From: Erythrobacter donghaensis
GTDB taxonomy: Bacteria; Pseudomonadota; Alphaproteobacteria; Sphingomonadales; Sphingomonadaceae
NCBI RefSeq assembly: GCF_002155425.1
Contig: NZ_MUYG01000009.1
Location: 248,001-312,000 of the forward strand
Direction of reading: 5' to 3'
Length of the DNA: 64,000 nt
Shown here: positions 1-8,422 of the stretch, piece after piece
Layout of the letters: every line of letters begins with the position of its first letter
Position numbering within the stretch: the stretch's first letter is position 1
Made by a program: the position numbers and the translations under genes
Notes under the pieces: model-generated
What the model saw: only the letters and a program-made list of their open reading frames with translations
Databases searched by the model: none
Told to the model about the DNA's origin: nothing

Positions 1-649
1 TCGCTGCCACAAGCCGTGCCAGCAGGCCGATCCGGCTCGCCGCCTCGTCATAGCCCGCCTGCACCTCGGCCCCGCCCGCCCCTGCATGAGCGATCAGGTC
101 ATGGAACAGTTCGGCCGGAAGCTCGCTCAGCGGCAACTCCATCCGCCGCGCGCTCTGCACGAAGCGCGATTGCGCGGCGAGCGTGCTCATGGCGAGGCTG
201 GCGATGGCAGTATCTTCCGCGGCGATCAGCTCCTGCAACAGCGGGCTCAGCACCGGGTCAATGGCGTGGCGCTGCTGGAGCTTTTCGGCAAGCAGGCTCT
301 CGGTGGCAAGTGCATGGCAATGGGCGAGCAGTGCCTCATGCGCCATCAGCCGCTCGGCGAGAGGATCGCGCTCGGCAGGCGAGGAAAGCCGCGTCGCCGG
401 ATCGTGCCCTCCGGCTGCCGCCAGCAATTGCGCCGCCAGATCGCCGACCATCCCGCGCACCCGCGCCAGGATCGCGTCGCTCATCAGCCCATTGGCCTCA
501 CTCATGAGAAGATGGCGCAGCACGGGGACGACAGCACCCAGCGCGCGGGACTCGCGCGCGAGTGCGTCCGCAAGGATCGCCTCGACAGCAGGGTCGGCGG
601 CCAGGTCCATTCCGTGTTTGTCCATCCTTGCAAGGGATACGCCCCGCAT
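1..649 (-). CDS. Hypothetical helical protein (3' end cut off by window)
   Basis: The gene runs off the left edge, so its C-terminus is not seen. The visible part (about 216 residues) is rich in Ala, Leu and acidic residues, looks almost entirely alpha-helical, and has no signal peptide or membrane segment. In-frame ATG starts lie at 649, 625 and 610; none has a well-spaced Shine-Dalgarno, so the start is uncertain. It follows the next gene on the same strand by 18 nt, suggesting co-transcription. I do not recognise the family. Confidence 0.6.
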   Translation of the reverse strand, partial: MRGVSLARMDKHGMDLAADPAVEAILADALARESRALGAVVPVLRHLLMSEANGLMSDAILARVRGMVGDLAAQLLAAAGGHDPATRLSSPAERDPLAERLMAHEALLAHCHALATESLLAEKLQQRHAIDPVLSPLLQELIAAEDTAIASLAMSTLAAQSRFVQSARRMELPLSELPAELFHDLIAHAGAGGAEVQAGYDEAASRIGLLARLVAA

Positions 650-667
650 AGTTAAGACCGCGTTAGA

Positions 668-1864
668 TCACATTGGCGGCTTACGCAGCAGCAAAGCTGC
701 CAATAGCCCCAAGGCGAGACACCCCAGCGCTTCCGTCAAAAGCCCGAAAGCCGCCGCTAGCGCGAGGGCGAACAGCAAGGCAGCCCGGTCGCCCGCGATC
801 ACCGCCAGCGCGCTGCCCTCTCCCCGTGCAACCAACCGGGCGAGGCCGATCACGATGGGGCCGAGCACGGCGAGCGGCTGCCACACGGGCCAGGGCGCCA
901 GCGCAAACCACAGGCACACCGCCGCGAGCGCATCGACCGCCAGCGCCAGCGGGCCCGAGGGCCCGCGACCAGCGCCGCGTCGCTGCAAACCGGCCACCAG
1001 CGCGCTCTGATAGGCGGCAATCTGGCCCGCAAAGGCGCCGAGACCCGCCAGCGCCAACCCGGCCGCCGCAGGCCCGAAGGCTGACGTCATGACGCCAGCG
1101 AGCAGCACCACCAGCGCGACTCCGCCCGCCAGCGTTATGCCTTGGGCAAGACCCTTGGGCGCGAGCGCTCTCACCACCAGCGCCGCCAGCCCCGCCAGCG
1201 GCGCGCGCCAGTCGGGCGGCGACGCGGCACGGGCGATCATCCCACGCTCGGCCTCGCGCAGCCGCGCGGGATCGGCAGCGAGCAGCCAGCGGCCGTCGGC
1301 CATATCAGCGGCGGAGAGATCGCGGCAGGGCGTTCCGGCTTGCAAGGCGAGCCGCAGCAGCAGGCTGATCGCGTCGGAATCGGGCGGAAAATCGGCCAGC
1401 TGCTGCACCGACGCGCCGCGCATCGCCAGCACCCCGGCCCAGCGGCGCGTAGCGTCGATCCGCTCGAAATCATCCGCGTGAGCGGCGGCCAATGGGTGAT
1501 CGGAGGGCAAAGCGGCAACCGCCCTCCGCCACGACCCCGCATCGCCCAGCACCGCGTGCACTGCCGCCGAATCGGGAATGAGCCCATCCGCCACGATAAT
1601 CAGATCATCCTCGGCCCTGACCAGCGCAGGTAGCGCGGCAAAGCTCTGGAGCGCATGGAACCCGATCCCGCGGCTTTCCAGATCGTGCTGCACGGCGAGC
1701 AGTTCGGGCGATGGCCCCTCGGCAAGGCACAGCACACGCTCCACGCCCAGCGCCTCGAGCAGCGCCGCCTGCCACGCCAGCACCGGGCGACCGGCGAGCG
1801 AAAGCGCGGCGCGCGGGCGCCCGTCATCGCTCCGGCGAAGTGCGGCCATCAGGCCGATACGCAT
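668..1864 (-). CDS. Hypothetical protein: nucleotidyltransferase-like N-terminus plus membrane C-terminus
   Basis: 398 residues. The first ~210 residues look like a Rossmann-type sugar/CTP nucleotidyltransferase: a short N-terminal strand, a segment reading LAGRPVLAWQAALLEALG, a strand VERVLCL, and later an acidic strand DDLIIVADG. The usual Gly-rich loop and metal-binding Asp are not convincing. Residues ~215-398 are strongly hydrophobic with about six possible membrane segments. This domain order recalls bifunctional cytidylyltransferase/CDP-alcohol phosphatidyltransferases, but the DG-x2-AR signature of that family is absent. GGGGA lies about 13 nt before the ATG. Function is inferred only weakly. 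Confidence 0.6.
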   Translation of the reverse strand: MRIGLMAALRRSDDGRPRAALSLAGRPVLAWQAALLEALGVERVLCLAEGPSPELLAVQHDLESRGIGFHALQSFAALPALVRAEDDLIIVADGLIPDSAAVHAVLGDAGSWRRAVAALPSDHPLAAAHADDFERIDATRRWAGVLAMRGASVQQLADFPPDSDAISLLLRLALQAGTPCRDLSAADMADGRWLLAADPARLREAERGMIARAASPPDWRAPLAGLAALVVRALAPKGLAQGITLAGGVALVVLLAGVMTSAFGPAAAGLALAGLGAFAGQIAAYQSALVAGLQRRGAGRGPSGPLALAVDALAAVCLWFALAPWPVWQPLAVLGPIVIGLARLVARGEGSALAVIAGDRAALLFALALAAAFGLLTEALGCLALGLLAALLLRKPPM

Positions 1865-1948
1865 GCTTTTGATTGTCCCCTCGCCTTGCGGTTCAAGCCA
1901 AAGGGATTGGCGGTTTGCGCGTCGCTGTTCAAGCCGGGATGCACGGCA

Positions 1949-1964
1949 CCTGCCTCGCGGCAGG
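1949..1964 (-). terminator. Short GC hairpin downstream of the Hpt-like gene
   Basis: CCTGCC-TCGC-GGCAGG forms a perfect 6-bp stem with a 4-nt loop, 14 nt after the stop of the Hpt-like gene. No U-tract follows, so it is at best a weak or factor-assisted terminator. Confidence 0.25.
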
Positions 1965-1978
1965 AACGGCGCAGCGGA

Positions 1979-2314
1979 TCAGCGGCCCGCGCTGCGGCGC
2001 AATTCGGCGGCCTGAGCGCGGGTAAAGCGCGCCAGCACGCCTTCGACCTCGCGGATCGCCATCGGCTCGCCGGGGGCTGCGTGGAGGGCAATTTCGGCGG
2101 CCTGAAGCAGGTCTTCGGCGTTGAAGCTTGCGGCGAGCCCCTTCAACCGCATCGCCGCGACGTGCCAATTGCCATCGCAACGTGCGCGCTTGAGAAGATC
2201 GAGCTGGCGCGTCGCGCTTTCGATAAAGGCCGCACGCAGCTCGCGCAGCAAGGCGGCATCGTCGCCGGCTGCTGCCGCCAGTGTTGCATCGAGGGCGCCG
2301 TGATTGAATGCCAT
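1979..2314 (-). CDS. Hpt-domain-like protein lacking the phospho-accepting histidine
   Basis: 111 residues, almost exactly one histidine phosphotransfer (Hpt) domain. The helix preceding the active site (ELRAAFIESATRQLDLLKRA) and the motif AMRLKGLAASFNA match the Hpt core, normally AHxLKG. At the position of the phosphorylated His there is Met55 (codon ATG), with a His only four residues before it. The protein should therefore not relay phosphate, and might act as a pseudo-Hpt binding partner. I chose ATG 2314 over a TTG three codons upstream because it separates the gene from the divergent coiled-coil gene starting at 2385. Confidence 0.65.
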   Translation of the reverse strand: MAFNHGALDATLAAAAGDDAALLRELRAAFIESATRQLDLLKRARCDGNWHVAAMRLKGLAASFNAEDLLQAAEIALHAAPGEPMAIREVEGVLARFTRAQAAELRRSAGR

Positions 2315-2384
2315 ATCCAACGGCTTAACGCGAATTGGGTTAATGCGGGGTTTATCCCGATTCCGGCTGTGGTATGACAGCGGG

Positions 2385-4937
2385 ATGGCAGAACGGCACC
2401 AGATGCGCGCCTTGGGGCGCGGCAGCAGCGAAAACGGTTCGGGCGAGGCAGCTTCGGGCGCGGACGAGGCAATGCACGCGGGCGGCGGAGAGACGCTCGA
2501 TCTGGGCGAATACGCGGCGGACGATGCCGCTGACGACGCGCCGGTTTCAGGCGGCGCGCGCTGGCTCGCGCCGGTGCTGGCGGGCCTTGTGGTGGCCGGG
2601 TGGAGCGGATTCTTCGTCTGGGCACATCTCGCCGCCATGCAGGCCGGGGCCGCCCCTGCGCAATGGGCCGAGTGGGTGGTGCAATGGGCCGTGCCGGTCG
2701 GTCTCGTCGGGATCGCCTGGCTGCTCGCCATGCGCAACTCGCAGGCTGAAGCTCGGCGATTTGCGGCCACTGCTGCACATATGAATCGGGAGAGCGCGGC
2801 GCTCGAAGCGCGGCTCAAGATCGTCAACCGCGAGCTCAGCCTGGCGCGGGAGTTTATCAGCGCACAATCGCGCGACCTCGAAGCGCTCGGCCGGATCGCG
2901 GCGGAGCGGCTGTCCACCCATGCGGGCGAATTGCAGGCGCTGATCGTCAGCAACGGCGCACAGGTCGACAGTATCGCCATCACCAGCGAAACCGCGCTCG
3001 GCAACATGAACCGTTTGCGGGACGATCTGCCGGTGATCGCCAACGCCGCGCGCGATGTGGCCAACCAGATCGGCAGCGCGGGCCGCGTGGCCGAGGATCA
3101 GCTGGCGCGTCTTTCCGGCGGTCTCACGCAGCTGACCGAAGCGGGCGCGACAAGCGAGACGCAGGTTGCGCGCCTGACCGGGCAGATCGGCGACGCGATC
3201 GGCCAGTTCGAAGCGCAAGGCACACGGGTCGAGGCGCTGATTACCGAGCGCTTCGGGGCGCTTCAGAGCGAGGCCGAAGCCTATCGTCAACGCCTCGCAA
3301 CGCTCGAGGAAGAGGCGCTTGCCGCGCAGGCCGCCCGCGCGGCTGCGGCAGCCGAGGCGACCGACAGCATCGCCGCGCGCCTCACCGAAGCTACCGCCAG
3401 CGCGCAGAGCGGCTTTGCCGCCGCAATCAGCGCGCTGCACGATACCATGGTCGAAAAGCTCAAGTTGGTCGATCAGCTCGACCGCAGCACCGGCTCGGCG
3501 ACCGCCCAGCGCATGACCGAACTGCGCGACGAGGCGCTGCGGATCGACAACCAGCTGGCCGAACGTGCGCGTCAGTTCGAAGAGGCGATCCAGCAGCGCC
3601 AGGCCGCGTTCGAGACGCACGAAGCGCAGGCGAGCGAAGTGCTCTCACAGCGCCTCGCCGCGCTCGACGATGCCCTTGCCCAGCGGCGCGAGGCACAGCT
3701 GGCCGAGATCGCGCAGCTGGTCGCGCATGGCGAGACGCTGACGGCCCGCGCAGGCGAGCTTGGCGCGCAAATTGCCGCGATCGATGCCTCGGCAACGACC
3801 GTGAGCGCCAATCTGGGCTCGGGCATAAGCACGCTGGCGCAGCAGCTGGCCGACAAGCGCGCGGCGCTTGCCGCGACCGAGGCGCAGCTGGCGCAGCTTA
3901 CCGACAGCGGCGTGCGACTGCTCGAAATCCTGCAATCGGGCGCACGCACCTGCGAGACCGATCTCACGCAGGCGATCGGCGGTGCCAGCGGTGCGCTCGA
4001 AGAAGTCGAAGCGCGGGCGGGCAAGGTCGAGGCGCTGATGCTGCGCAGCACCGAGGCGGGCAGCGACCTGTCGGACTATCTGCTCCGCACCCGCGCCGAT
4101 ATCGACGCCGCAGAAATCGCCATCGCCAGCTTCAAGTCACGCCTCGCCGAGGACAGCGAGGATGCGCTCGCCAGGCTGCAAGGGCTGCGAGGCGGCTTTG
4201 CCCGATTGGCGGAGGAAAGCGGCACACTCGCGGGCGAGACACAGGATGCCTTGCGTCAAGCGCTCGCCGCGCTGGAGACCGCGATCACGCAGGCCTTCGC
4301 AACGCTCGAAGGCGGCACCCGTGACAAGGCCCGGACGCTCGCCGAAAACCTCGGCGCGGAGGCGGTCGAAGTGCTCGAACGCAGCCTGCGCAACGAGACG
4401 GCGGCGACGCTCGGCAAGCTCGAGCAATCCGCCGCCCATGCCTCGGGCGTCGGGCGCGAGGCGGCGATCCAGCTGCGCGACCAGCTGGTCAAGGTCAACG
4501 AGCTGACCGGCAATCTCGAACAGCGCGTCACCCGCGCGCGCGAATTGGCCGAGGAGCAGGTCAATAACGACTTCACCCGCCGCATGGCGCTGATCACCGA
4601 CAGCCTCAACTCCGCCGCGATCGACATTACCAGCGCGATCGCGACCGAGGTGACCGACACGGCGTGGGACGCTTACCTGAAGGGCGACCGCGGCATCTTC
4701 ACCCGCCGCGCGGTGCGCCTGATCGACAATGGCACCGCCCGCGACATCGCCGCGCTCTACACCAGTGACGAGATGTTCAAGGCCAATGTCAGCCGCTACA
4801 TCCACGATTTCGAGGCACTGCTGCGCCAGACGCTCTCGACCCGCGATGGTCACGTGCTGAGCGTGACGATGCTGGGATCGGACATGGGCAAGCTCTACGT
4901 CGCGCTTGCACAGGCGATCCAGCGCCTGCGGACCTAA
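2385..4937 (+). CDS. Large membrane-anchored coiled-coil protein
   Basis: About 850 residues. An acidic cytoplasmic N-terminus is followed by two hydrophobic segments (around residues 59-78 and 91-110), a very long heptad-rich coiled-coil region (about 120-750), and a compact C-terminal domain with the conserved-looking stretch TAWDAYLKGDRGIFTRRAVR. I recall such C-terminal domains in uncharacterised alphaproteobacterial proteins but cannot name a function. A longer reading frame begins at 2304, but that start would overlap the divergent Hpt-like gene; ATG 2385 is preceded by AGCGGG. The stop overlaps the convergent DUF1467 gene. A structural or polar scaffold role is inference from architecture only. 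Confidence 0.75.
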   Translation: MAERHQMRALGRGSSENGSGEAASGADEAMHAGGGETLDLGEYAADDAADDAPVSGGARWLAPVLAGLVVAGWSGFFVWAHLAAMQAGAAPAQWAEWVVQWAVPVGLVGIAWLLAMRNSQAEARRFAATAAHMNRESAALEARLKIVNRELSLAREFISAQSRDLEALGRIAAERLSTHAGELQALIVSNGAQVDSIAITSETALGNMNRLRDDLPVIANAARDVANQIGSAGRVAEDQLARLSGGLTQLTEAGATSETQVARLTGQIGDAIGQFEAQGTRVEALITERFGALQSEAEAYRQRLATLEEEALAAQAARAAAAAEATDSIAARLTEATASAQSGFAAAISALHDTMVEKLKLVDQLDRSTGSATAQRMTELRDEALRIDNQLAERARQFEEAIQQRQAAFETHEAQASEVLSQRLAALDDALAQRREAQLAEIAQLVAHGETLTARAGELGAQIAAIDASATTVSANLGSGISTLAQQLADKRAALAATEAQLAQLTDSGVRLLEILQSGARTCETDLTQAIGGASGALEEVEARAGKVEALMLRSTEAGSDLSDYLLRTRADIDAAEIAIASFKSRLAEDSEDALARLQGLRGGFARLAEESGTLAGETQDALRQALAALETAITQAFATLEGGTRDKARTLAENLGAEAVEVLERSLRNETAATLGKLEQSAAHASGVGREAAIQLRDQLVKVNELTGNLEQRVTRARELAEEQVNNDFTRRMALITDSLNSAAIDITSAIATEVTDTAWDAYLKGDRGIFTRRAVRLIDNGTARDIAALYTSDEMFKANVSRYIHDFEALLRQTLSTRDGHVLSVTMLGSDMGKLYVALAQAIQRLRT

Positions 4938-5221
4938 TCGGAGGGCGCCGCACCCGGCGGCTTGGGCAGGATGTCGATATCCGCCGCAGTGATCCAGCCA
5001 TTGGTGTAGTTGGCGACGAACAGCGCCGTCAGCACCGCGGCGATCACCCCGGCGCGCGCGGCAAGCCGGCCGGGGCGGAAATTGACCGGCGCGCTCTCGG
5101 CTTGTCCCGGCACCTTCTCGACACCCGCTTCGTCAGCGGTCTTCACGCCGAACGGCAGCATGAGAAAGCCGGTCATCACGAAGAACAGGAAATAGATCGC
5201 AAGGATCGAAGTGATCGCCAT
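4934..5221 (-). CDS. DUF1467 family membrane protein
   Basis: 95 residues with membrane segments near residues 4-24 and 55-75. It carries the family pattern LPFGVKTADEAG, PGQAESAP, NFRPGRLAARAG and a final ANYTNGWI. The family is widespread in alphaproteobacteria, very often just downstream of ribonuclease J as here; function is unknown. The start overlaps the rnj stop by one base (TGATG), which suggests translational coupling. It is the last gene of the long nuo-birA-coaX-rnj run. Confidence 0.9.
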   Translation of the reverse strand: MAITSILAIYFLFFVMTGFLMLPFGVKTADEAGVEKVPGQAESAPVNFRPGRLAARAGVIAAVLTALFVANYTNGWITAADIDILPKPPGAAPSD

Positions 5222-6876
5222 CAGGCCGCCGCCCCCGGCATGACCACGCGCACCTGCGGCCGCTTGCCCGACCAGCGCTGCGCCGCACGGCGGGCAGCGA
5301 GGCGCGCGGCTTCGCGGATCGCGCCCTCGTCCTTGGCGTCGCGGCCCTTGAGGCGGCCAATCGCGGTCAGCACATCGTTCGCAGCTTCTTCAAGGAAATC
5401 GGGCAGGTCTTCATCGAGCGGCAGGCCCACCGCTTCGATCACCGGACGGCTCCCACGCGCGAGCACGACCACGACCACGCCTTCGCCCGCGATCCGGCGG
5501 CGCATGGTGATCGCATCGCCATCGGCAGGCGAGATGATGTCGCCATCGAGCACCAGACGACCGGCGCGCACTTCCGCGAGCTTGCCCGGCTTTCCGGGCG
5601 CGAGGCGGACGATGTCGCCGTTCTTCTGCACCACCTGCGCCGGGATGCCGCAGGTCTTCCCGAGCCGCGCCTGTTCGGCCATGTGGCGGATCTCGCCGTG
5701 GACGGGCACGAGCACCTCTGGCTTGAGCCAGCTGTAAAGCGCCTCAAGCTCCGGCCGCCCCGGGTGGCCCGAGACGTGGATCAGCGCCTGCCGATCGGTC
5801 ACCATCTCGATACCGCGCGCGGCAAGCTGATTCTGGATCTTGCCGATCGCGATCTCGTTGCCCGGGATCTGGCGCGAGGAGAATAGCACCACATCGCCCG
5901 CGACCAGTTCGATCGGGTGATTCATGTCGGCCATCCGGCCGAGCGCGGCGCGTGGTTCGCCCTGCCCGCCGGTGGCGATGATCAGCACTTCGCCGCGCGG
6001 CAGGCCCATCGCGGTGTCGAAATCGATCGGCTTGGGGAAATCCTCGAGATAGCCATTATCCTGCGCCACCTCGATGATGCGGTCGAGCGAACGGCCCGCG
6101 ACACACAGTTGCCGCCCGGTCTCGCGCGCGACCTCGCCCAGCGTCTGGAGCCGTGCCACATTGCTGGCGAAGGTAGTGACGACCACGCGCTTGCCCTTGT
6201 GGCGCGCGACTTCCTCCATCAGCGCCTTGTGCACCGCGCCCTCGCTGCCCGAGGGGTTGGGGTTGAAGACATTGGTGGAATCGCACACCAGCGCCAGCAC
6301 GCCTTCCTCGCCGATCTCGCGCAGTTCTTCCTCGGTGGTGGGCTCGCCGATGATGGGGTCATCATCAAGCTTCCAGTCGCCGGTGTGGAAGATTCGCCCG
6401 TGCGGCGTGTCGATCAGCAGCGCATTGCCCTCAGCAATCGAGTGCGCGAGCGGCAAGTAGGTGATGGTGAACGGCCCGAGTTCGATCTCGCCGTGATCGT
6501 CCTCGATGATGTTGAGTTCGACCTGGCCGAGCAGGCCGGCCTCTTCGAGCTTCCGCGCCACCAGATCGGCGGTGAAGGGCGTGGCATAGAGCGGCACGCC
6601 CAGCTCGCCCGCGAAATAGGGCACCGCGCCGATGTGGTCTTCATGCGCGTGGGTCAGGACGATGCCGATGAGGTCCTTCGCGCGCTCCTCGATAAAGTCG
6701 AGATCGGCGAAAACCAGTTCAACGCCGGGATATTCGTTGCCCGAGAAGGTCATGCCGAGATCGACCATGATCCACTTGCCCTGACAGCCATAGAAATTGA
6801 CATTCATGCCAATCTCTCCGGAGCCGCCGAGGGCAAGGAACAGCAATTCGTCTTCGGGGGTAAAATCTTTTTTCAC
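5221..6876 (-). CDS. rnj: Ribonuclease J
   Basis: 551 residues, the normal length for RNase J, a metallo-beta-lactamase/beta-CASP nuclease with 5'-3' exo- and endonuclease activity on RNA. The zinc-binding motif HAHEDH is at residues 76-81, preceded by LGGSGEIGMN at the N-terminus. The beta-CASP region and a later HVSGHPGRPE follow. The start is GTG. It sits 23 nt after coaX and overlaps the DUF1467 gene by one base. With RNase E also encoded in this window, the organism has both kinds of decay nuclease, as is common in this class. Confidence 0.95.
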   Translation of the reverse strand: MKKDFTPEDELLFLALGGSGEIGMNVNFYGCQGKWIMVDLGMTFSGNEYPGVELVFADLDFIEERAKDLIGIVLTHAHEDHIGAVPYFAGELGVPLYATPFTADLVARKLEEAGLLGQVELNIIEDDHGEIELGPFTITYLPLAHSIAEGNALLIDTPHGRIFHTGDWKLDDDPIIGEPTTEEELREIGEEGVLALVCDSTNVFNPNPSGSEGAVHKALMEEVARHKGKRVVVTTFASNVARLQTLGEVARETGRQLCVAGRSLDRIIEVAQDNGYLEDFPKPIDFDTAMGLPRGEVLIIATGGQGEPRAALGRMADMNHPIELVAGDVVLFSSRQIPGNEIAIGKIQNQLAARGIEMVTDRQALIHVSGHPGRPELEALYSWLKPEVLVPVHGEIRHMAEQARLGKTCGIPAQVVQKNGDIVRLAPGKPGKLAEVRAGRLVLDGDIISPADGDAITMRRRIAGEGVVVVVLARGSRPVIEAVGLPLDEDLPDFLEEAANDVLTAIGRLKGRDAKDEGAIREAARLAARRAAQRWSGKRPQVRVVMPGAAA

Positions 6877-6899
6877 AATGTCTCTTACGTTGCGCAGGC

Positions 6900-7694
6900 T
6901 CAGGCGGTTTCGGCCTGGCGGGCGAGGATGGCGAGGCCATCAAGGGTGAGATCGGCATCGACGTGGTCGAAGATGTCGGTCGCGTCATCGAACAATATGG
7001 CGAGCCCGCCGGTCGCTACAACCTTTGCCGGACGGCCGATTTCGACCTTCATCTTGGCGACCATGCCCTCCATCATCGCGACATAGCCCCAGAACACGCC
7101 GATCAGCATCTGGTCTTCGGTGTTGCGACCGATGACGCTGCGGCTGGCGGGTGCCTTGATCGCGATGCGCGGAAGCTTGGCGGTTTTGCCGACCAGCGCG
7201 TCGAGCGAGAGATTGATCCCCGGCGCGATCGACCCGCCCTTGTAGGCGCCGGTGAAGTCGACCGCCTCGAACTTGGTGGCGGTGCCGAAATCGACGACGA
7301 TCAGGTCGCCGCCATACTTGTGGTGTGCGGCGAGGATGTTGAGCGCGCGGTCGGCGCCCAGCGAGGACGGCTGATCGACATCGATCTCGAACCGCCACGC
7401 CGCCTTGCCCTGCCCGGCAAACAGCGGGGTGATGCCGAAATATTTCTGGCACAGCACAGTGAGGTTGTGGTCGGCACGCGGCACCACCGATGCGACGATG
7501 ATCTGGGTGATCTGGTCGCGCTCGACCCCCTCGATCTTGAGCAGCTGAAGCAGCCACACGGCATATTCGTCCCCCGTGCGGCGCGGATCGGTGGCGATGC
7601 GCCAGCGCGCGCGGATGGTGTGGGTGCCATCCGCGTTCAGATCGAACAGGGCAAAGACGACATTGGTGTTCCCGACATCGGCGGCGAGCAGCAT
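6900..7694 (-). CDS. coaX: Type III pantothenate kinase
   Basis: 264 residues. This ASKHA-fold enzyme phosphorylates pantothenate, the first committed step of coenzyme A synthesis. Visible motifs are the N-terminal phosphate loop [13 protein letters not shown], the pantothenate-site [12 protein letters not shown] and the [12 protein letters not shown] loop with the catalytic Asp. The gene follows birA by 17 nt; birA-coaX adjacency is classical (such fusions or neighbours gave the name Baf). Start ATG. Confidence 0.95.
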   Translation of the reverse strand: MLLAADVGNTNVVFALFDLNADGTHTIRARWRIATDPRRTGDEYAVWLLQLLKIEGVERDQITQIIVASVVPRADHNLTVLCQKYFGITPLFAGQGKAAWRFEIDVDQPSSLGADRALNILAAHHKYGGDLIVVDFGTATKFEAVDFTGAYKGGSIAPGINLSLDALVGKTAKLPRIAIKAPASRSVIGRNTEDQMLIGVFWGYVAMMEGMVAKMKVEIGRPAKVVATGGLAILFDDATDIFDHVDADLTLDGLAILARQAETA

Positions 7695-7711
7695 GGGGGG
7701 CGGTCCTTCTC

Positions 7712-8422
7712 TCAGGAAATGTCGCCAGCGCGAATGACACGTTCGCTGCCATCCGCCAAGCGCAGGCGCAAGGCGCCGTCACTTTCCTCCAGCCCCGCGA
7801 AGGAGCCGGAGAGCACCGAGCCATCGGTGTCATGGACGGTTACCGGGGAGCCCTGCGCGTGGAGCGACTGCCCGAGAAAGGCGTGGAGCGTCGGCAAGAG
7901 TCCATAAGTGCGCCAGCCTGCGAGCCTGCGGTCGAAGGCGGCGGCGAGGCTCTCGGCGAAGCTTTCGAGCGACGGCGGCGCACCGACATCGGCGAGTGCT
8001 GCGGTCTTGCGTCCCTCGACCTGCGGGGCCTTGGCGAGGTTAACCCCGATGCCGACGACGATATGCCCGCGCACCATCTCGAGCAGAATGCCTGACAGCT
8101 TGCCGCCATCGAGCAAAACGTCGTTGGGCCATTTCAATGCGAGCGGCGCATCGTCGCCCAGCGCCGCGGCGGCAGCATCGCGCACGGCGAGCGCGGCGAC
8201 GAAGCTGAGCGTGGCAGGCGGCGGCCCGCCCTCACCGACCGCAACGACGGTCGAGCCCATGAAATTGCCCGCCCCATCGAACCATTCGCGCCCCTGCCGC
8301 CCGCGCCCGGCGGTCTGTCGGCGGGCGACCAGCCAGTGCCCTTCTGCCCAGCCCTCCCCGCTGCGCAGCGCGGCGGCGAGGTCGGCATTGGTCGAGCCAG
8401 TCTGTTCGGTGAGCGTGATCAA
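7712..8422 (-). CDS. birA: Biotin--[acetyl-CoA-carboxylase] ligase
   Basis: 236 residues if translation starts at the TTG at 8422; a longer frame extends into nuoN but has no family similarity there. It makes biotinyl-AMP and attaches biotin to carboxylase carrier proteins. Motifs: [10 protein letters not shown], biotin-loop GRGRQGREW, and [19 protein letters not shown] with GIGVNLA. There is no N-terminal HTH, so this is a class I ligase, not a repressor. The TTG start overlaps the nuoN stop (TTGA), indicating translational coupling to complex I. Confidence 0.92.
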   Translation of the reverse strand: MITLTEQTGSTNADLAAALRSGEGWAEGHWLVARRQTAGRGRQGREWFDGAGNFMGSTVVAVGEGGPPPATLSFVAALAVRDAAAAALGDDAPLALKWPNDVLLDGGKLSGILLEMVRGHIVVGIGVNLAKAPQVEGRKTAALADVGAPPSLESFAESLAAAFDRRLAGWRTYGLLPTLHAFLGQSLHAQGSPVTVHDTDGSVLSGSFAGLEESDGALRLRLADGSERVIRAGDIS

